Of a stretch of DNA of 64,000 nt, positions 1-8,590 are shown in pieces. The notes under the pieces are model-generated. The model had not been told where the DNA came from, searched no databases, and saw nothing but the letters and a program-made list of their open reading frames with translations. Each line of letters opens with the position of its first letter. The stretch's first letter is position 1. Made by a program: the position numbers and the translations under genes. This stretch comes from JARYGU01 sp033795365 (GTDB lineage Bacteria; Pseudomonadota; Alphaproteobacteria; Rhizobiales; Rhizobiaceae): assembly GCA_033795365.1 (NCBI GenBank), contig JARYGU010000021.1, positions 1 through 64,000 of the forward strand. The letters are read 5' to 3'.

Positions 1-101
1 TGCCGTACAGCTCATAGAGCCAGATCAGAAAAGCTTGCGGCCCTTCCCGACACCATTCAACGGCAAGCCAAGGCTTGTTCGTTCTCAAGACCCGAAAGGG
101 C

Positions 102-128
102 AGGCCCCGTCAGCAATGGCGGGGCTTT
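102..128 (+). terminator. Rho-independent terminator-like hairpin
   Basis: Arms GCCCCG (104-109) and CGGGGC (120-125) form a stem that can extend outward by wobble pairs and is followed by TTTCG. It lies before the small gene at 158, so it probably ends a transcript of a gene that lies left of the window. The U-run is short, so attenuation is also possible. Confidence 0.5.
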
Positions 129-157
129 CGCGTTTCAAACAGCAGAAAGGAAAGAGC

Positions 158-352
158 ATGCGCATCCTGCACCATGCGAAAGTTGGCGCTGTCTTCATCG
201 ACTGGTTCGCTAAGGATTCCCGCGTCATGCTCGATCGTCCAAAGGGCGGTAAGGCCAACTGGCGCGCATGGTACCTGTGGCGGTTCCGCTTCATGGTGTG
301 CAAAGCCGCGCCGCACTGGTCTACCATGTCGCCCGGCCGAAGTGTCTCCTAA
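158..352 (+). CDS. Small basic hypothetical protein, 64 aa
   Basis: The ATG at 158 is preceded by an AAAGGAAAG ribosome site, which favours it over the longer open frame that runs in from 35. The protein is basic and rich in Trp and Arg (a WRAWYLWRFRF stretch in the middle) and has no recognised domain. It lies in the accessory zone upstream of the phage packaging genes. Function is unknown; it could be a small phage regulatory or host-takeover protein. Confidence 0.4.
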   Translation: MRILHHAKVGAVFIDWFAKDSRVMLDRPKGGKANWRAWYLWRFRFMVCKAAPHWSTMSPGRSVS

Positions 353-409
353 CCACCGCCTTCACCCGAAGTCCAAGCATGACCGCCGCCGCCCAGCGTG
401 AGGTACACC

Positions 410-643
410 GTGAGCAACGAACCCTCGCGCATCGCTGAAGGTCAGCGAACCGATGAGCATTATTATCTGGTCGCCAGCCTAGGATTCGATGTCACGACTG
501 GCGAAACAGACGCCGCCGCGCTCCAACGATATGCCGCGAAGAGATCGCGTCAGACGCGCGACAGGCTGTTTTCGTTAATCGCTGCTAGCCAAGGAGAGAG
601 CGATGGAAACCGAAGAGCGTTGCGGATGCTAAGGCGAATTTGA
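410..643 (+). CDS. Small hypothetical protein, 77 aa
   Basis: A GTG start at 410 is chosen because GTGAGG lies six bases upstream; an upstream in-frame GTG at 398 is less well placed. The product is charged and mostly helical by composition, with no signal peptide or membrane segment and no family I recognise. It faces the leftward Cas2-fold gene that ends at 686. Confidence 0.4.
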   Translation: MSNEPSRIAEGQRTDEHYYLVASLGFDVTTGETDAAALQRYAAKRSRQTRDRLFSLIAASQGESDGNRRALRMLRRI

Positions 644-685
644 GTTGGGAAAGGCGGACCTAAAATAGCCCGCCCTCACCATTCC

Positions 686-964
686 TTAACTAGCTTTCTT
701 CCAAGCTTCGATCAGCGAACTATTGTCCAGAAGGATGCTTGTCCATGCCGCACTCTTGGCTTCGATCACCAATAGAAGGTCCTCTTTGCCGAGAATGGTT
801 CGAATACGATCACGAAGCTGCGCAGCCGTACCCGGATAATCAACCCACCATACTGTTTCGAGAGCGCGGCCTCTGTTTGCCACTAGCTTCGAAAGGAACT
901 CGTCCATCTCCTTGTGAGACGGACGGGGCCCGTTGAGGTCGTAAGTCACGATGAAATTCGCCAT
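686..964 (-). CDS. SinR/Cas2-fold-like small protein
   Basis: The 92-residue product begins with a beta-strand ANFIVTYDLN, has a central WWVDYPGTAAQLRDRIR segment and a DLLLVIEAKSAAW strand. This layout matches proteins annotated as SinR family, which resemble the ferredoxin-like fold of Cas2 and VapD. There is no CRISPR array or other cas gene in the window, so a CRISPR role is not implied. The start overlaps the stop of the upstream HTH gene (TGATG, or GTGA if GTG at 967 is used), so the two are translationally coupled. A nuclease or toxin role is only a possibility. The family call rests on recognition by eye. Confidence 0.6.
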   Translation of the reverse strand: MANFIVTYDLNGPRPSHKEMDEFLSKLVANRGRALETVWWVDYPGTAAQLRDRIRTILGKEDLLLVIEAKSAAWTSILLDNSSLIEAWKKAS

Positions 965-1155
965 CACGCAGCGCCCCTTTTCGAGCCGGCGAGGACCTTG
1001 GCGAGCGGATATTTATGCCCCTTCAAGACTTCGTTCACGCGTCCCGGATTAACGCCATAAGATGCGGCAATCGTGTGCTGATATTCACCAGCCCAAGACC
1101 GCAACCAAATGTCTACTGCGTTATCAAATGTAAGCCTGTAGGTTGTCGTCGTCAT
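964..1155 (-). CDS. Small helix-turn-helix-like protein, 63 aa
   Basis: The middle of the protein (GEYQHTIAASYGVNPGRVNEVLKG) reads as a homeodomain-like HTH: a helix, a turn at YGVNPG and a recognition helix RVNEVLKG. Such proteins are common as small hypothetical genes in rhizobial genomes and prophages. It is the first gene of a two-gene leftward unit with the Cas2-fold protein and is a plausible DNA-binding regulator of it. Upstream at 1170-1300 is a structured region on the other strand. Confidence 0.55.
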   Translation of the reverse strand: MTTTTYRLTFDNAVDIWLRSWAGEYQHTIAASYGVNPGRVNEVLKGHKYPLAKVLAGSKRGAA

Positions 1156-1169
1156 ATAAAGGTTGCCTT

Positions 1170-1300
1170 ATGTAGGCTTTGGACGACTTGACAGATTGAT
1201 GGCAGCGCGTATTTTGAACCTGTGTAACGCCGATCCGCGAGCCGTCCAAAGCTGTTGCGGGTTTCGACACGGAGCCGAGGTTGCAGCCTCGGCTTTGTCG
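1170..1300 (+). ncRNA. Candidate structured RNA with terminator
   Basis: Nothing longer than chance codes here. A perfect 10-base inverted repeat, GCTTTGGACG (1176-1185) and CGTCCAAAGC (1243-1252), encloses 57 bases. Twenty bases further on a second hairpin, AGCCGAGG (1273-1280) with CCTCGGCT (1287-1294), is followed by TTGTCG, as in a weak rightward terminator. The two together look like the body and 3' end of a small phage RNA. Alternatively the first repeat is an operator for the divergent leftward pair. From 1300 to 1559 I see no further feature. Confidence 0.35.
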
Positions 1301-1559
1301 TATCGGTCGTGAGCGATTCGCCACACAACGGTAACTATATGACTGGACTCAGTAATTTGAGTCAAGCGTGCACTGTTCACGCTGCGTTCGCCCTCTGCCA
1401 ATACCCTTTCCAGTTGCGGCTAACCGGATGAGCGAGGGAGCCGCCAAGCAGTAAGAAGGCGTTAGTGCCGTTTGAGCGGCGGCGATGGTCTTCCATCCAT
1501 GCGGCGCGGTTCGCGGATGTCCCGTTTTGTGTCCTCAGATGACGGTAGAGAAAGCGACA

Positions 1560-1877
1560 TCATCGACCGAGAACGGCGGTCACGATCAGCATTGTCAAGA
1601 ATGACAGGAAAGTGGCGGCTATTGAGGTAAACCACGCGCGCCTCAATGTTCTGTAGCGTTCGTCGACCAAAACCGACGTGCCTCGACTGAACTTTCGACC
1701 TAACCTCTCGCCTCGGCTCAATTCCATTTCGTCCATTGGGTTCGCGAGCGCTTTGGTTCGGGCAAGGATGAGAATGTTGCAAACGATGGTGCTGACGAAC
1801 CCGCATAAGAATGTCGCGCCAGCACTCCAGAAAGCGATCTGTACAAGCATGCTGTGATCTTCTGGCCTGAATGCCAC
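1560..1877 (-). CDS. Small two-helix membrane protein
   Basis: The product (about 105 aa) has two hydrophobic helices, near residues 12-34 (WSAGATFLCGFVSTIVCNILIL) and near the C-terminus (TSIAATFLSFLTMLIVTAVL), separated by a charged cytoplasm-like segment. GTG at 1877 follows GGGGGAT at good distance; a TTG at 1889 is the alternative start. The family is not recognised. Lying ahead of the packaging genes on the opposite strand, it behaves like a phage accessory (moron) gene, possibly acting on the host envelope. Confidence 0.5.
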   Translation of the reverse strand: MAFRPEDHSMLVQIAFWSAGATFLCGFVSTIVCNILILARTKALANPMDEMELSRGERLGRKFSRGTSVLVDERYRTLRRAWFTSIAATFLSFLTMLIVTAVLGR

Positions 1878-2010
1878 GACATCCCCCAAAGGTTAACCCA
1901 TGCCAGTCCTGAAAAGTGCCCGGCATGAGAAGTTCGCCCAGCAGGTTTCTAAAGGCAAGAGTGCAACGAGCTGCGGATCGACAGATCGCTACCATCACAG
2001 ATGAAGCGTC

Positions 2011-2379
2011 ATGGCTAAGCTGAAGACCATCCGCCCGCTGGTTACCACCATCAAGCCCCTCGTGGGCAGGGTGCAGGGAGACGAGAAGGCCAGACTACGA
2101 GAGCGTGATCAGTCCGTCTCATGGCGCAGCTGGTATAAGACGGCACGGTGGCAGAAGCTCCGGCAGGAGATCCTTGTAAGGGATCACTACACCTGCCAGC
2201 GGACCGGAGTTCTCTGCGTCGGCAAATACCCTGCAGGCGACAGCCCGGTTGTCGACCACAAGGTTCCGCATCGTGGTGACGAGCAGTTGTTCTGGGATCG
2301 GAACAACCTGCACTGTGTCACCAAGGCTTATCACGACAGCGAGAAGCAGAAGCAGGAGCGGGCGCAGGCCCGATGGTGA
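2011..2379 (+). CDS. Phage HNH endonuclease
   Basis: The 122-residue protein has the usual phage HNH layout: WYKTARWQKLRQEILVRD, a Cys-containing segment around TCQ, then VVDHKVPHRGD (the His-rich strand) and LFWDRNNLHCVTKAYHD (the N and final H). HNH proteins of this size sit just ahead of terS in many HK97-like phages and assist the terminase in DNA packaging, as shown for HK97 gp74. The position two genes upstream of terS fits that role. Confidence 0.85.
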   Translation: MAKLKTIRPLVTTIKPLVGRVQGDEKARLRERDQSVSWRSWYKTARWQKLRQEILVRDHYTCQRTGVLCVGKYPAGDSPVVDHKVPHRGDEQLFWDRNNLHCVTKAYHDSEKQKQERAQARW

Positions 2380-2380
2380 G

Positions 2381-2575
2381 ATGGCTCGTGATTGCGGTGA
2401 GATCATTGTTGACGGTGGGGATCTGCTTCGCCGCGTACGCATCGGCGTTCGCATGCCTCGGATGTTCGGGCCACGAATGACCGTCGCAACTTGGCTCTTC
2501 ACCCTGGCCGGGTGGATCAGCGGCACGAACGTGGTCGTCGAGGTCGGCGACGAGGGCCAGACCAAGACCCCCTGA
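2381..2575 (+). CDS. Small hypothetical phage protein, 64 aa
   Basis: The ATG at 2381 follows the HNH stop codon by one base, so the gene is probably translationally coupled. The product has a mid-region rich in Arg and a hydrophobic stretch (VATWLFTLAGWISG) that could be one membrane or amphipathic helix. No family is recognised. It sits between the HNH gene and terS. Confidence 0.45.
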   Translation: MARDCGEIIVDGGDLLRRVRIGVRMPRMFGPRMTVATWLFTLAGWISGTNVVVEVGDEGQTKTP

Positions 2576-2692
2576 CCTTGACAGGGGGGGTGGGTCGAAA
2601 GTCTGACGATCTCTCCCTCCCGGACCCGCGCCCCCCTCATGTAGAGATTTTTTTGATCTGGGGAGTTTCCAGCCGGAAACCTGAGTGGAAAC

Positions 2693-3235
2693 ATGACCAA
2701 AGAAAACAAGCCGATCGACTGGCATGGCATCGAGAAGGACTATCGAGCCGGCGCCATGAGTGTCCGGGATATTGCCCGATGGTACGGGGTTTCACATACC
2801 GCCATCAACAAGCGCGCCAAGACCGACAACTGGACGCGGTCAGCACAGCCGAAGCATTTCGACCGCCGCGAACCGGTGGAGCGCCTGAGCAAGCCGGTGG
2901 AAACCGCGCCGGACCTCTCGGAGAAGGGTAAAGCCCTCGCCGGCCGGATGATGGACGAGCTGGACGCTGTCACCTCTCTGCATGGCGAACTTGAGGACAT
3001 GATCTGTGCCGAAGAAAGCGACAGCCGTCGGCGCCAAGCGCTGCTGAAGGCGATCTCGCTCGGCGAGCGGGCAAAGACCTTGAAGGATATCAGCGCCACC
3101 TTGAAGACGTTCAACGAGGCCGCAGCGCCGGAAGGCAAGAAGGCGCAGCGGCAATCGAATGCCGAAAAAGCTGCTTCCGCCGGCAGATTCGCAGTGCGTG
3201 GCGCCCCGAAGCTGGCGGTCGACAACACGAAATGA
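2693..3235 (+). CDS. terS: Terminase small subunit
   Basis: The N-terminus (residues about 8-45) carries a Terminase_2/HTH motif, DYRAGAMSVRDIARWYGVSHTAINKRAKTDNW in layout, that would bind the packaging site. The rest is helical and charged, as in oligomerising small terminases, and the 180-residue length is usual. The last four bases overlap the terL start (ATGA), typical for terS-terL. It recognises concatemeric phage DNA and hands it to TerL. Confidence 0.85.
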   Translation: MTKENKPIDWHGIEKDYRAGAMSVRDIARWYGVSHTAINKRAKTDNWTRSAQPKHFDRREPVERLSKPVETAPDLSEKGKALAGRMMDELDAVTSLHGELEDMICAEESDSRRRQALLKAISLGERAKTLKDISATLKTFNEAAAPEGKKAQRQSNAEKAASAGRFAVRGAPKLAVDNTK

Positions 3236-4923
3236 AGTGGGACACGTCGTGTACCGACTGGGAACAGCGGATTATCGCTGGTCAGTCGCTCATTGCGAAC
3301 CCGCCGCTGTTCCCCGACCAGGCAGAGGATGCACTCAGCGTCTTCAAGGCGCTGCACGTGGTGGACGCTCCTGGTCGCCCCACATTTGGGGAAACCGGCG
3401 ACCGATGGATATTCGACTTCGTTGCCGCGATCTTCGGTGCATACGATGCGGAGAGCGGCAACCGGCTGATCAATGAATTCTTCCTCTGCGTGTCGAAGAA
3501 GAACGGTAAGTCGACGATCGCCGCCGGCATCATGCTCACGGCGCTGATCCTGAACTGGCGGCAGTCAAACGAACTGATTATCGTGGCGCCGACCATTAAG
3601 GCGGCGAACAACAGCTTCAAGCCCGCTGCCGACATGGTGCGGGCGGATCCGGAACTGAACGCTGCGGAAGATGGCTTCCTGCACATCATCGACCACCAGA
3701 GGACAATCAAGCACCTCAAGACCGGTGCAACCCTGCAGATCCTCGCGGCTGATGCCGGTACCGTCGCCGGCAACAAGGCAGCGTTCGTCCTGGTGGATGA
3801 GCTTTGGGAGTTTGGCAACAAGTCCAAAGCCGACGCGATGATGAGGGAAGCCGCTGGCGGCCTTGTCGCTCGCCCTGAGGGTTTCTTGATCTCGATCACA
3901 ACGCAGTCGGATGCGCCGCCGGCCGGTGTGTTCAAGGATAAGCTGGACTATGCGCGCAACGTACGCGACGGCAAGGTGAAGGATCCGAAGTTCCTGCCGG
4001 TAATCTACGAGTTTCCGAGCGCGATGGTCACCAGCGGCGAATATCAGCGGCCAGAAAACTTCTACATCACCAACCCTTACCTCGGGCATCTCGAATCGGG
4101 CCGGAAGTGGATCGCCGACGAGCTGGTGAAGGAGCGCGAGAAAGGACCGGAGACGCGCAACGTCTTCCTCGCCAAGCATCTCAACATCGAAATCGGTATG
4201 AACCTCCGGTCGAATCGTTGGCCCGGTGCAGACCTTTGGGACGGTCGAGCAGATGAAAAGATCACGCTCGAATATCTGCTCGCAAACTGCGACGTGATCG
4301 TTCCGGGGCTGGACGGCGGCGGACTAGACGACCTTTTCGGACTGGTACTGGTCGGTCGGCACAAGGTGACGAGGGAATGGCTGTGCTGGTGCCGTGCGTG
4401 GTGCCACAAGGGCGTTCTAGAGCGGCGCAAGTCCATAGCGACCAAGCTGAGGGAATTCGAAAAGGCCCGCGATCTGGTCATCGTGGACGATGAGTTGGAA
4501 GACATCTCAGAAATCGTCGCGATCATTGCTCAGATCAAGGATGCGGGTTTGCTCGCCTGTGTCGCCGTAGACCCGGCTGGGCTTGGCGAAATGGTCGAAG
4601 CCCTCGACGAGATCGGCATCACCCAGGAAGAGGGGATGCTGATCGGTGTTCCTCAGGGCTACCAACTGATGAACGCCATCAAGACATCGGAGCGAAAGCT
4701 TGCGAACGGCACGATGCTCCATTCCGGCGCCGGTGTCTTCCAGTGGTGTATCGGGAACCTGAAGATTGAGCCGACGGCGACAGCCATAAGGGCAACGAAA
4801 CAGAATGCGGGCGATGCGAAGATCGACGTCGCTATGGCACTTTTCAACGCGGTGACGGTGATGAGCCGTAACCCGGAGCCGAAGCGAAAGCCAACCTACC
4901 AGATGATGGTCGTCGGCCGCTAA
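3232..4923 (+). CDS. terL: Terminase large subunit
   Basis: The 563-residue ATPase-nuclease drives DNA into the prohead. A Walker A-like motif SKKNGKS is at residues 88-94 and a Walker B, FVLVDE, at about 185-190. The C-terminal half has the acidic nuclease pattern, including GLDGGGLDDLFGLVLVG and VDPAGLGEMVEAL. Length and motif order are those of HK97-type (Terminase_1) proteins. It overlaps terS by four bases and is followed at 14 bases by the protease-capsid gene. Confidence 0.92.
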   Translation: MKWDTSCTDWEQRIIAGQSLIANPPLFPDQAEDALSVFKALHVVDAPGRPTFGETGDRWIFDFVAAIFGAYDAESGNRLINEFFLCVSKKNGKSTIAAGIMLTALILNWRQSNELIIVAPTIKAANNSFKPAADMVRADPELNAAEDGFLHIIDHQRTIKHLKTGATLQILAADAGTVAGNKAAFVLVDELWEFGNKSKADAMMREAAGGLVARPEGFLISITTQSDAPPAGVFKDKLDYARNVRDGKVKDPKFLPVIYEFPSAMVTSGEYQRPENFYITNPYLGHLESGRKWIADELVKEREKGPETRNVFLAKHLNIEIGMNLRSNRWPGADLWDGRADEKITLEYLLANCDVIVPGLDGGGLDDLFGLVLVGRHKVTREWLCWCRAWCHKGVLERRKSIATKLREFEKARDLVIVDDELEDISEIVAIIAQIKDAGLLACVAVDPAGLGEMVEALDEIGITQEEGMLIGVPQGYQLMNAIKTSERKLANGTMLHSGAGVFQWCIGNLKIEPTATAIRATKQNAGDAKIDVAMALFNAVTVMSRNPEPKRKPTYQMMVVGR

Positions 4924-4936
4924 GAAGGAAGTCCAC

Positions 4937-6907
4937 ATGAACAGGATGTATTCGGTCCTGACCGTGAAAGCGGTCGAGGAAGAGCAGCGCATTATCCGCG
5001 GCATAGCCACGACACCCAACCCCGACCGGGTAGGCGACATAGTCGAACCTCTGGGCGTCCAGTTCAAGAACCCGATGCCTCTGCTGCATCAGCACGATCA
5101 CGACAAGCCTGTCGGCTCCGTTACCTTCGACAAGCCGACGAAAGACGGCATCACCTTCGAAGCCAAGCTCCCGATCATTGAGGAGGCTGGTCCGCTCCGC
5201 GATCGTATCGAAACGGCATGGGGTGAGCTTAAGGCCGGTCTAGTGCGCGCCGTTTCCATCGGTTTCCGCGCTCTTGAATACTCCTGGATGGATGACGGCG
5301 GCGTTCGCTTCATCTCGACTGAAGTCCTCGAGCTCTCCCTCGTCTCCGTCCCGGCCAATGCCGATGCGGTGATTTCCACCATCAAGTCGATCGACCGTCC
5401 TCTGCTCGCCGCGACAGGCAAGGAGCCGAAGGCAGACGACCGGCCTGCACCTCCCGGCGCCTCGGGAAAGTCCACGAAACCTGTCAATCTCAACCCGAAG
5501 AAAGGTACAGCGATGAAGACCGTTGCTGAACAGATCGCGGCGCTGGAAGCCTCCCGTCAGGCAAAGGCCGCGCGCATGGCGGAAGTCATGCAGAAGTCCA
5601 TGGACGAAGGTCGTTCGACCGACCAGGCCGAACAGGAAGAGTTCGATACGCTCGAACAGGAAGTCGAGGCGATCGACGGCGACCTGAAGCGCCTTCGCGC
5701 ACTCGAGAAGGCGCAGGCGATAGCCGCCAAGCCGGTGATCCCTGGCGCCATCAAATCCGCTGCGGCGGGAACCGCGGTTCGGACCGGGACGGTTCCCCTG
5801 AAGGCGGATCCGGAGAAGGGCATTCGCTTCGCCCGCTACGCGAAGTGCCTTGCGATCGCGCACAAGACGCACCAGCCGGTGGTCAATATCGCTGAAGGTC
5901 TCTACGGCAAGAGCGATCCGGACCTCGTCGACATCGTCAAGGCGGCAGTCTCCGCCATGACCACCGGCAACACCCCGGCGCTCATCGGCAACGAAGGCGG
6001 CTTCGCCGATTTCGTCGAGTTCCTCCGCCCGATGACGATCCTGGGCCGCTTCGGTACCGGCACCATCCCCTCGCTGACGCGCATCCCGTTCCGCATCCCC
6101 TTCATCTCGGAAACTTCCGAGACCGATGCTCAGTGGGTTGGTGAAGGCAAGGGCAAGCCGCTGACCCGCTTCACGCTCGATCGTGGCGAACTGACGCCGC
6201 TCAAGATCGCGACCATCGCGGTCCAGACGATGGAGCTGATCCGGGACAGCTCGCCGTCCTCCGATGTGCTGCTGCGCAACTCCCTCGCCAAGGCGGTCGC
6301 GAAACGCTCCGACGTGTCGTTCATCGACCCGACTTCGGCGGGTGTCGCCGGCGTTCGCCCGCCGTCGATCCTGAACGGTGTCGCACCGATCGCCAACAGC
6401 GCCGCCACCGGCGCCGATGGCGTCCGCGAGGACGTGCAGGCGATCATCGGTGCCTTCGTGGCGGCGAACAACCCGCTCACCTCCGGCGTGTGGGTTATGG
6501 GCGGCACGTATGCGCTGCGGCTCATGATGATGCTCAACCCGCTCGGTCAGCGGGAATTCCCCGGTGTCACCATGCAGGGCGGCACGTTCTTCGAGCTGCC
6601 GGTAATCGTCTCTAACTACCTCGGAGACTATGTGGCGCTGGTCAACGCAGAGGACATCTATCTGGGTGACGAGGGTGGCGTCGACATCGCCATGTCCACC
6701 GAGGCGTCTCTGGAGATGGTTGATAATCCGACGCAGGATTCCGGCGCCGCCGATCCGGTCGAAACCTCCGTCGTCTCGATGTTCCAGACCAACAGCGTGG
6801 CGTTCCGGGCGGAACGGACCCTCAATTGGGCACGCCGCCGGCCGACCGCCGTCGCCTGGATGGACAACATCACCTGGGGCGACCCGGTCCCGCCGGAAGC
6901 ACCGTAG
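4937..6907 (+). CDS. Prohead protease fused to major capsid protein
   Basis: One 656-residue frame contains a whole HK97-family prohead protease (about 1-160; His cluster at 51-55, Ser in AVSIGF at 107, ELSLVSVPAN at 132-141). A linker and a coiled scaffold-like delta domain (about 193-260) follow, then an HK97-fold capsid protein (about 300-656) with PALIGNEGGFADFVEFL and WVMGGTYALRLM segments. In most relatives protease and capsid are separate genes. An in-frame ATG at 5513, after AAAGGTACAGCG, would start exactly at the delta domain and could yield free capsid protein; otherwise the fusion must cleave itself. No stop or frameshift separates the parts. Confidence 0.9.
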   Translation: MNRMYSVLTVKAVEEEQRIIRGIATTPNPDRVGDIVEPLGVQFKNPMPLLHQHDHDKPVGSVTFDKPTKDGITFEAKLPIIEEAGPLRDRIETAWGELKAGLVRAVSIGFRALEYSWMDDGGVRFISTEVLELSLVSVPANADAVISTIKSIDRPLLAATGKEPKADDRPAPPGASGKSTKPVNLNPKKGTAMKTVAEQIAALEASRQAKAARMAEVMQKSMDEGRSTDQAEQEEFDTLEQEVEAIDGDLKRLRALEKAQAIAAKPVIPGAIKSAAAGTAVRTGTVPLKADPEKGIRFARYAKCLAIAHKTHQPVVNIAEGLYGKSDPDLVDIVKAAVSAMTTGNTPALIGNEGGFADFVEFLRPMTILGRFGTGTIPSLTRIPFRIPFISETSETDAQWVGEGKGKPLTRFTLDRGELTPLKIATIAVQTMELIRDSSPSSDVLLRNSLAKAVAKRSDVSFIDPTSAGVAGVRPPSILNGVAPIANSAATGADGVREDVQAIIGAFVAANNPLTSGVWVMGGTYALRLMMMLNPLGQREFPGVTMQGGTFFELPVIVSNYLGDYVALVNAEDIYLGDEGGVDIAMSTEASLEMVDNPTQDSGAADPVETSVVSMFQTNSVAFRAERTLNWARRRPTAVAWMDNITWGDPVPPEAP

Positions 6908-6929
6908 GACCTCCTGATCGTATGAGCAC

Positions 6930-6954
6930 ACCGGTCGCGGTAATCGCGGCCGGT
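6930..6954 (+). terminator. Hairpin after the capsid gene
   Basis: ACCGGTCGCG (6930-6939) pairs with CGCGGCCGGT (6945-6954) with one wobble pair and a five-base loop. No U-run follows, so it is more likely an mRNA-stabilising hairpin or weak terminator that sets capsid mRNA levels than a full stop for the operon. Confidence 0.45.
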
Positions 6955-6974
6955 TCCACAATGGAGAGCCCGCC

Positions 6975-7229
6975 ATGAAATCGCAGTCGTACATGACCCG
7001 AGCCCTTCGCGCTCGTGATCCGAGGTTCAGGACGATCCTCGGTAAGCTCGGATATGACCGTCGCGATTTGGTCGCCGCGACGGCGGATGAGACGCCGGAA
7101 CCGCCGACGGATGATCTCATCACTGAGCTCCGGCAGCAATATCACGACGCCGTCGGTAAGCGTCCATTTCACGGTTGGGATGCCGAAACCCTCCAGGCGA
7201 AGATCGCAGAGGCAAAGGCAGCCAACTGA
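6975..7229 (+). CDS. Small phage protein with HeH/LEM-like C-terminus
   Basis: The 84-residue product has a basic N-terminus and a C-terminal segment GKRPFHGWDAETLQAKIAEA, which resembles the HeH/LEM-like helix-extended-loop-helix motif seen at the ends of phage structural proteins. It lies between capsid and portal and its stop overlaps the portal start (TGATG). A role in head assembly is likely from position; the exact function is unknown. Confidence 0.6.
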   Translation: MKSQSYMTRALRARDPRFRTILGKLGYDRRDLVAATADETPEPPTDDLITELRQQYHDAVGKRPFHGWDAETLQAKIAEAKAAN

Positions 7230-8590
7230 TGCGCTTTCTCGGCTTGAACATTTCCCGGGCGGGGCGTGCCGAAAAGGCGACGTCGCCGGTGGCGCAAGGT
7301 CGCCGCGGCTGGTTCTCGATTTTCGAGAGCTTTCCGGGCGCGTGGCAACATAACGTCGAGATCAAGCGCGACCTTGTGCTGTCGAACCCGACGGATTTTG
7401 CCTGCCGCACGCTGATTGCTTCGGATATCGCGAAGCTGCGGATCAAGCTCGTCGAAAAGGACCGGGAAGGCATTTGGTCGGAAACGACGAATACGGCCTA
7501 TTCGCCTGTTCTGCGCAAGCCAAACGACTTCCAGACCCGCATCCAGTTCATGGAGAGCTGGGTCTTGTCCAAGCTTCAGACCGGGAACACCGTGTTGCTG
7601 AAACAGCGCGGTGCGAACAGCGTCGTACGTAAGCTCTATGTTCTCGACTGGAGCCTCGTCACGCCTCTGGTGGCTGACGACGGAAGTGTCTTCTACCAGC
7701 TCAACGCCGACAATCTCGCGGGCATCGCGCAGACTGTCGTCGTGCCCGCGAGCGAGATCATCCACGATCGGTTCAACTGCTTCTTTCATCCGCTCGTCGG
7801 TCTCTCGCCGATCTTCGCCGGTGGTCTCGCAGCGATGCAGGGCCTCGCGATCCAGAACGACAGTACGCTTTTCTTTCAAAACGGCGCGCAGCCTGGCGGC
7901 ATCCTGACCGCGCCCGGCGCGATCGATGACACCACTGCACAGCGCCTGAAGGACTATTGGGACACGAATTTCGCAGGCGAGAATTCCGGCAAGGTCGCGG
8001 TGCTAGGCGACGGGCTCAAATATGAACCTATGAAAGCCAAGTCGGTCGACATGCAGTTGATCGAACAGCTGAAGTGGAGCGCTCAGGTCATTTGCTCGAC
8101 CTATCATGTCCCGCCGTACAAGGTCGGCGTCGGAGATCTGCCATCCTACGATAATGTCCAGGCGCTCAACGTCGAATATTATTCGCAGTGCCTGCAGGTG
8201 CTGATCGAGGCCATCGAGCTTTGCCTCGACGAGGGATTGAGCACGGGCGACAATCTCGGAACGGAGCTCGACACCGATGGTCTGCTGCGCATGGACAGCG
8301 TGACGCAGATGGACGTGCTGGACAAGGCCAAGAGCGTGATGACGCTCGACGAACGCCGCAAGCGCCTTGACCTCAAGGGCGTCACCGGCGGCGCTACGAT
8401 CTACCTGCAGCAGCAGGATCACTCGCTCGAGGCCATCTCGGCGCGTGACAGCATGCTTATCGCGCAGGCGAACAATCCTCCCGACCCATCACCGCAGCCG
8501 GAACCTTCCGCTGATCCCGGTCAGCAGGCAGAGGAGCGCGCCTTCTTCGCAGAGGCTGTATTGGCATTACAGAAGGGTCTTGCCGCATGA
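7229..8590 (+). CDS. Phage portal protein (HK97 family)
   Basis: The 453-residue protein shows the HK97 portal pattern: an early segment with WSILEXF-type sequence, GNTVLLKQRG, ASEIIHDRFNCFFHPLVGLSPI and QNGAQPGGIL, and a helical C-terminus ending in a Pro-rich tail. The ATG at 7229 overlaps the previous stop and is preferred to an in-frame upstream start at 7175 that lies inside the previous gene. It forms the dodecameric channel at the unique vertex and docks TerL and the connectors. Confidence 0.9.
   Translation: MRFLGLNISRAGRAEKATSPVAQGRRGWFSIFESFPGAWQHNVEIKRDLVLSNPTDFACRTLIASDIAKLRIKLVEKDREGIWSETTNTAYSPVLRKPNDFQTRIQFMESWVLSKLQTGNTVLLKQRGANSVVRKLYVLDWSLVTPLVADDGSVFYQLNADNLAGIAQTVVVPASEIIHDRFNCFFHPLVGLSPIFAGGLAAMQGLAIQNDSTLFFQNGAQPGGILTAPGAIDDTTAQRLKDYWDTNFAGENSGKVAVLGDGLKYEPMKAKSVDMQLIEQLKWSAQVICSTYHVPPYKVGVGDLPSYDNVQALNVEYYSQCLQVLIEAIELCLDEGLSTGDNLGTELDTDGLLRMDSVTQMDVLDKAKSVMTLDERRKRLDLKGVTGGATIYLQQQDHSLEAISARDSMLIAQANNPPDPSPQPEPSADPGQQAEERAFFAEAVLALQKGLAA

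Noticed and set aside
1..17. Possible 3' end of an upstream gene
   Set aside because: A stop codon TAG at 15-17 would fit, but five codons give no basis for a gene call.
686..964. Cas2-like protein as sign of a CRISPR system
   Set aside because: No repeat array, cas1 or effector gene is present in the window.
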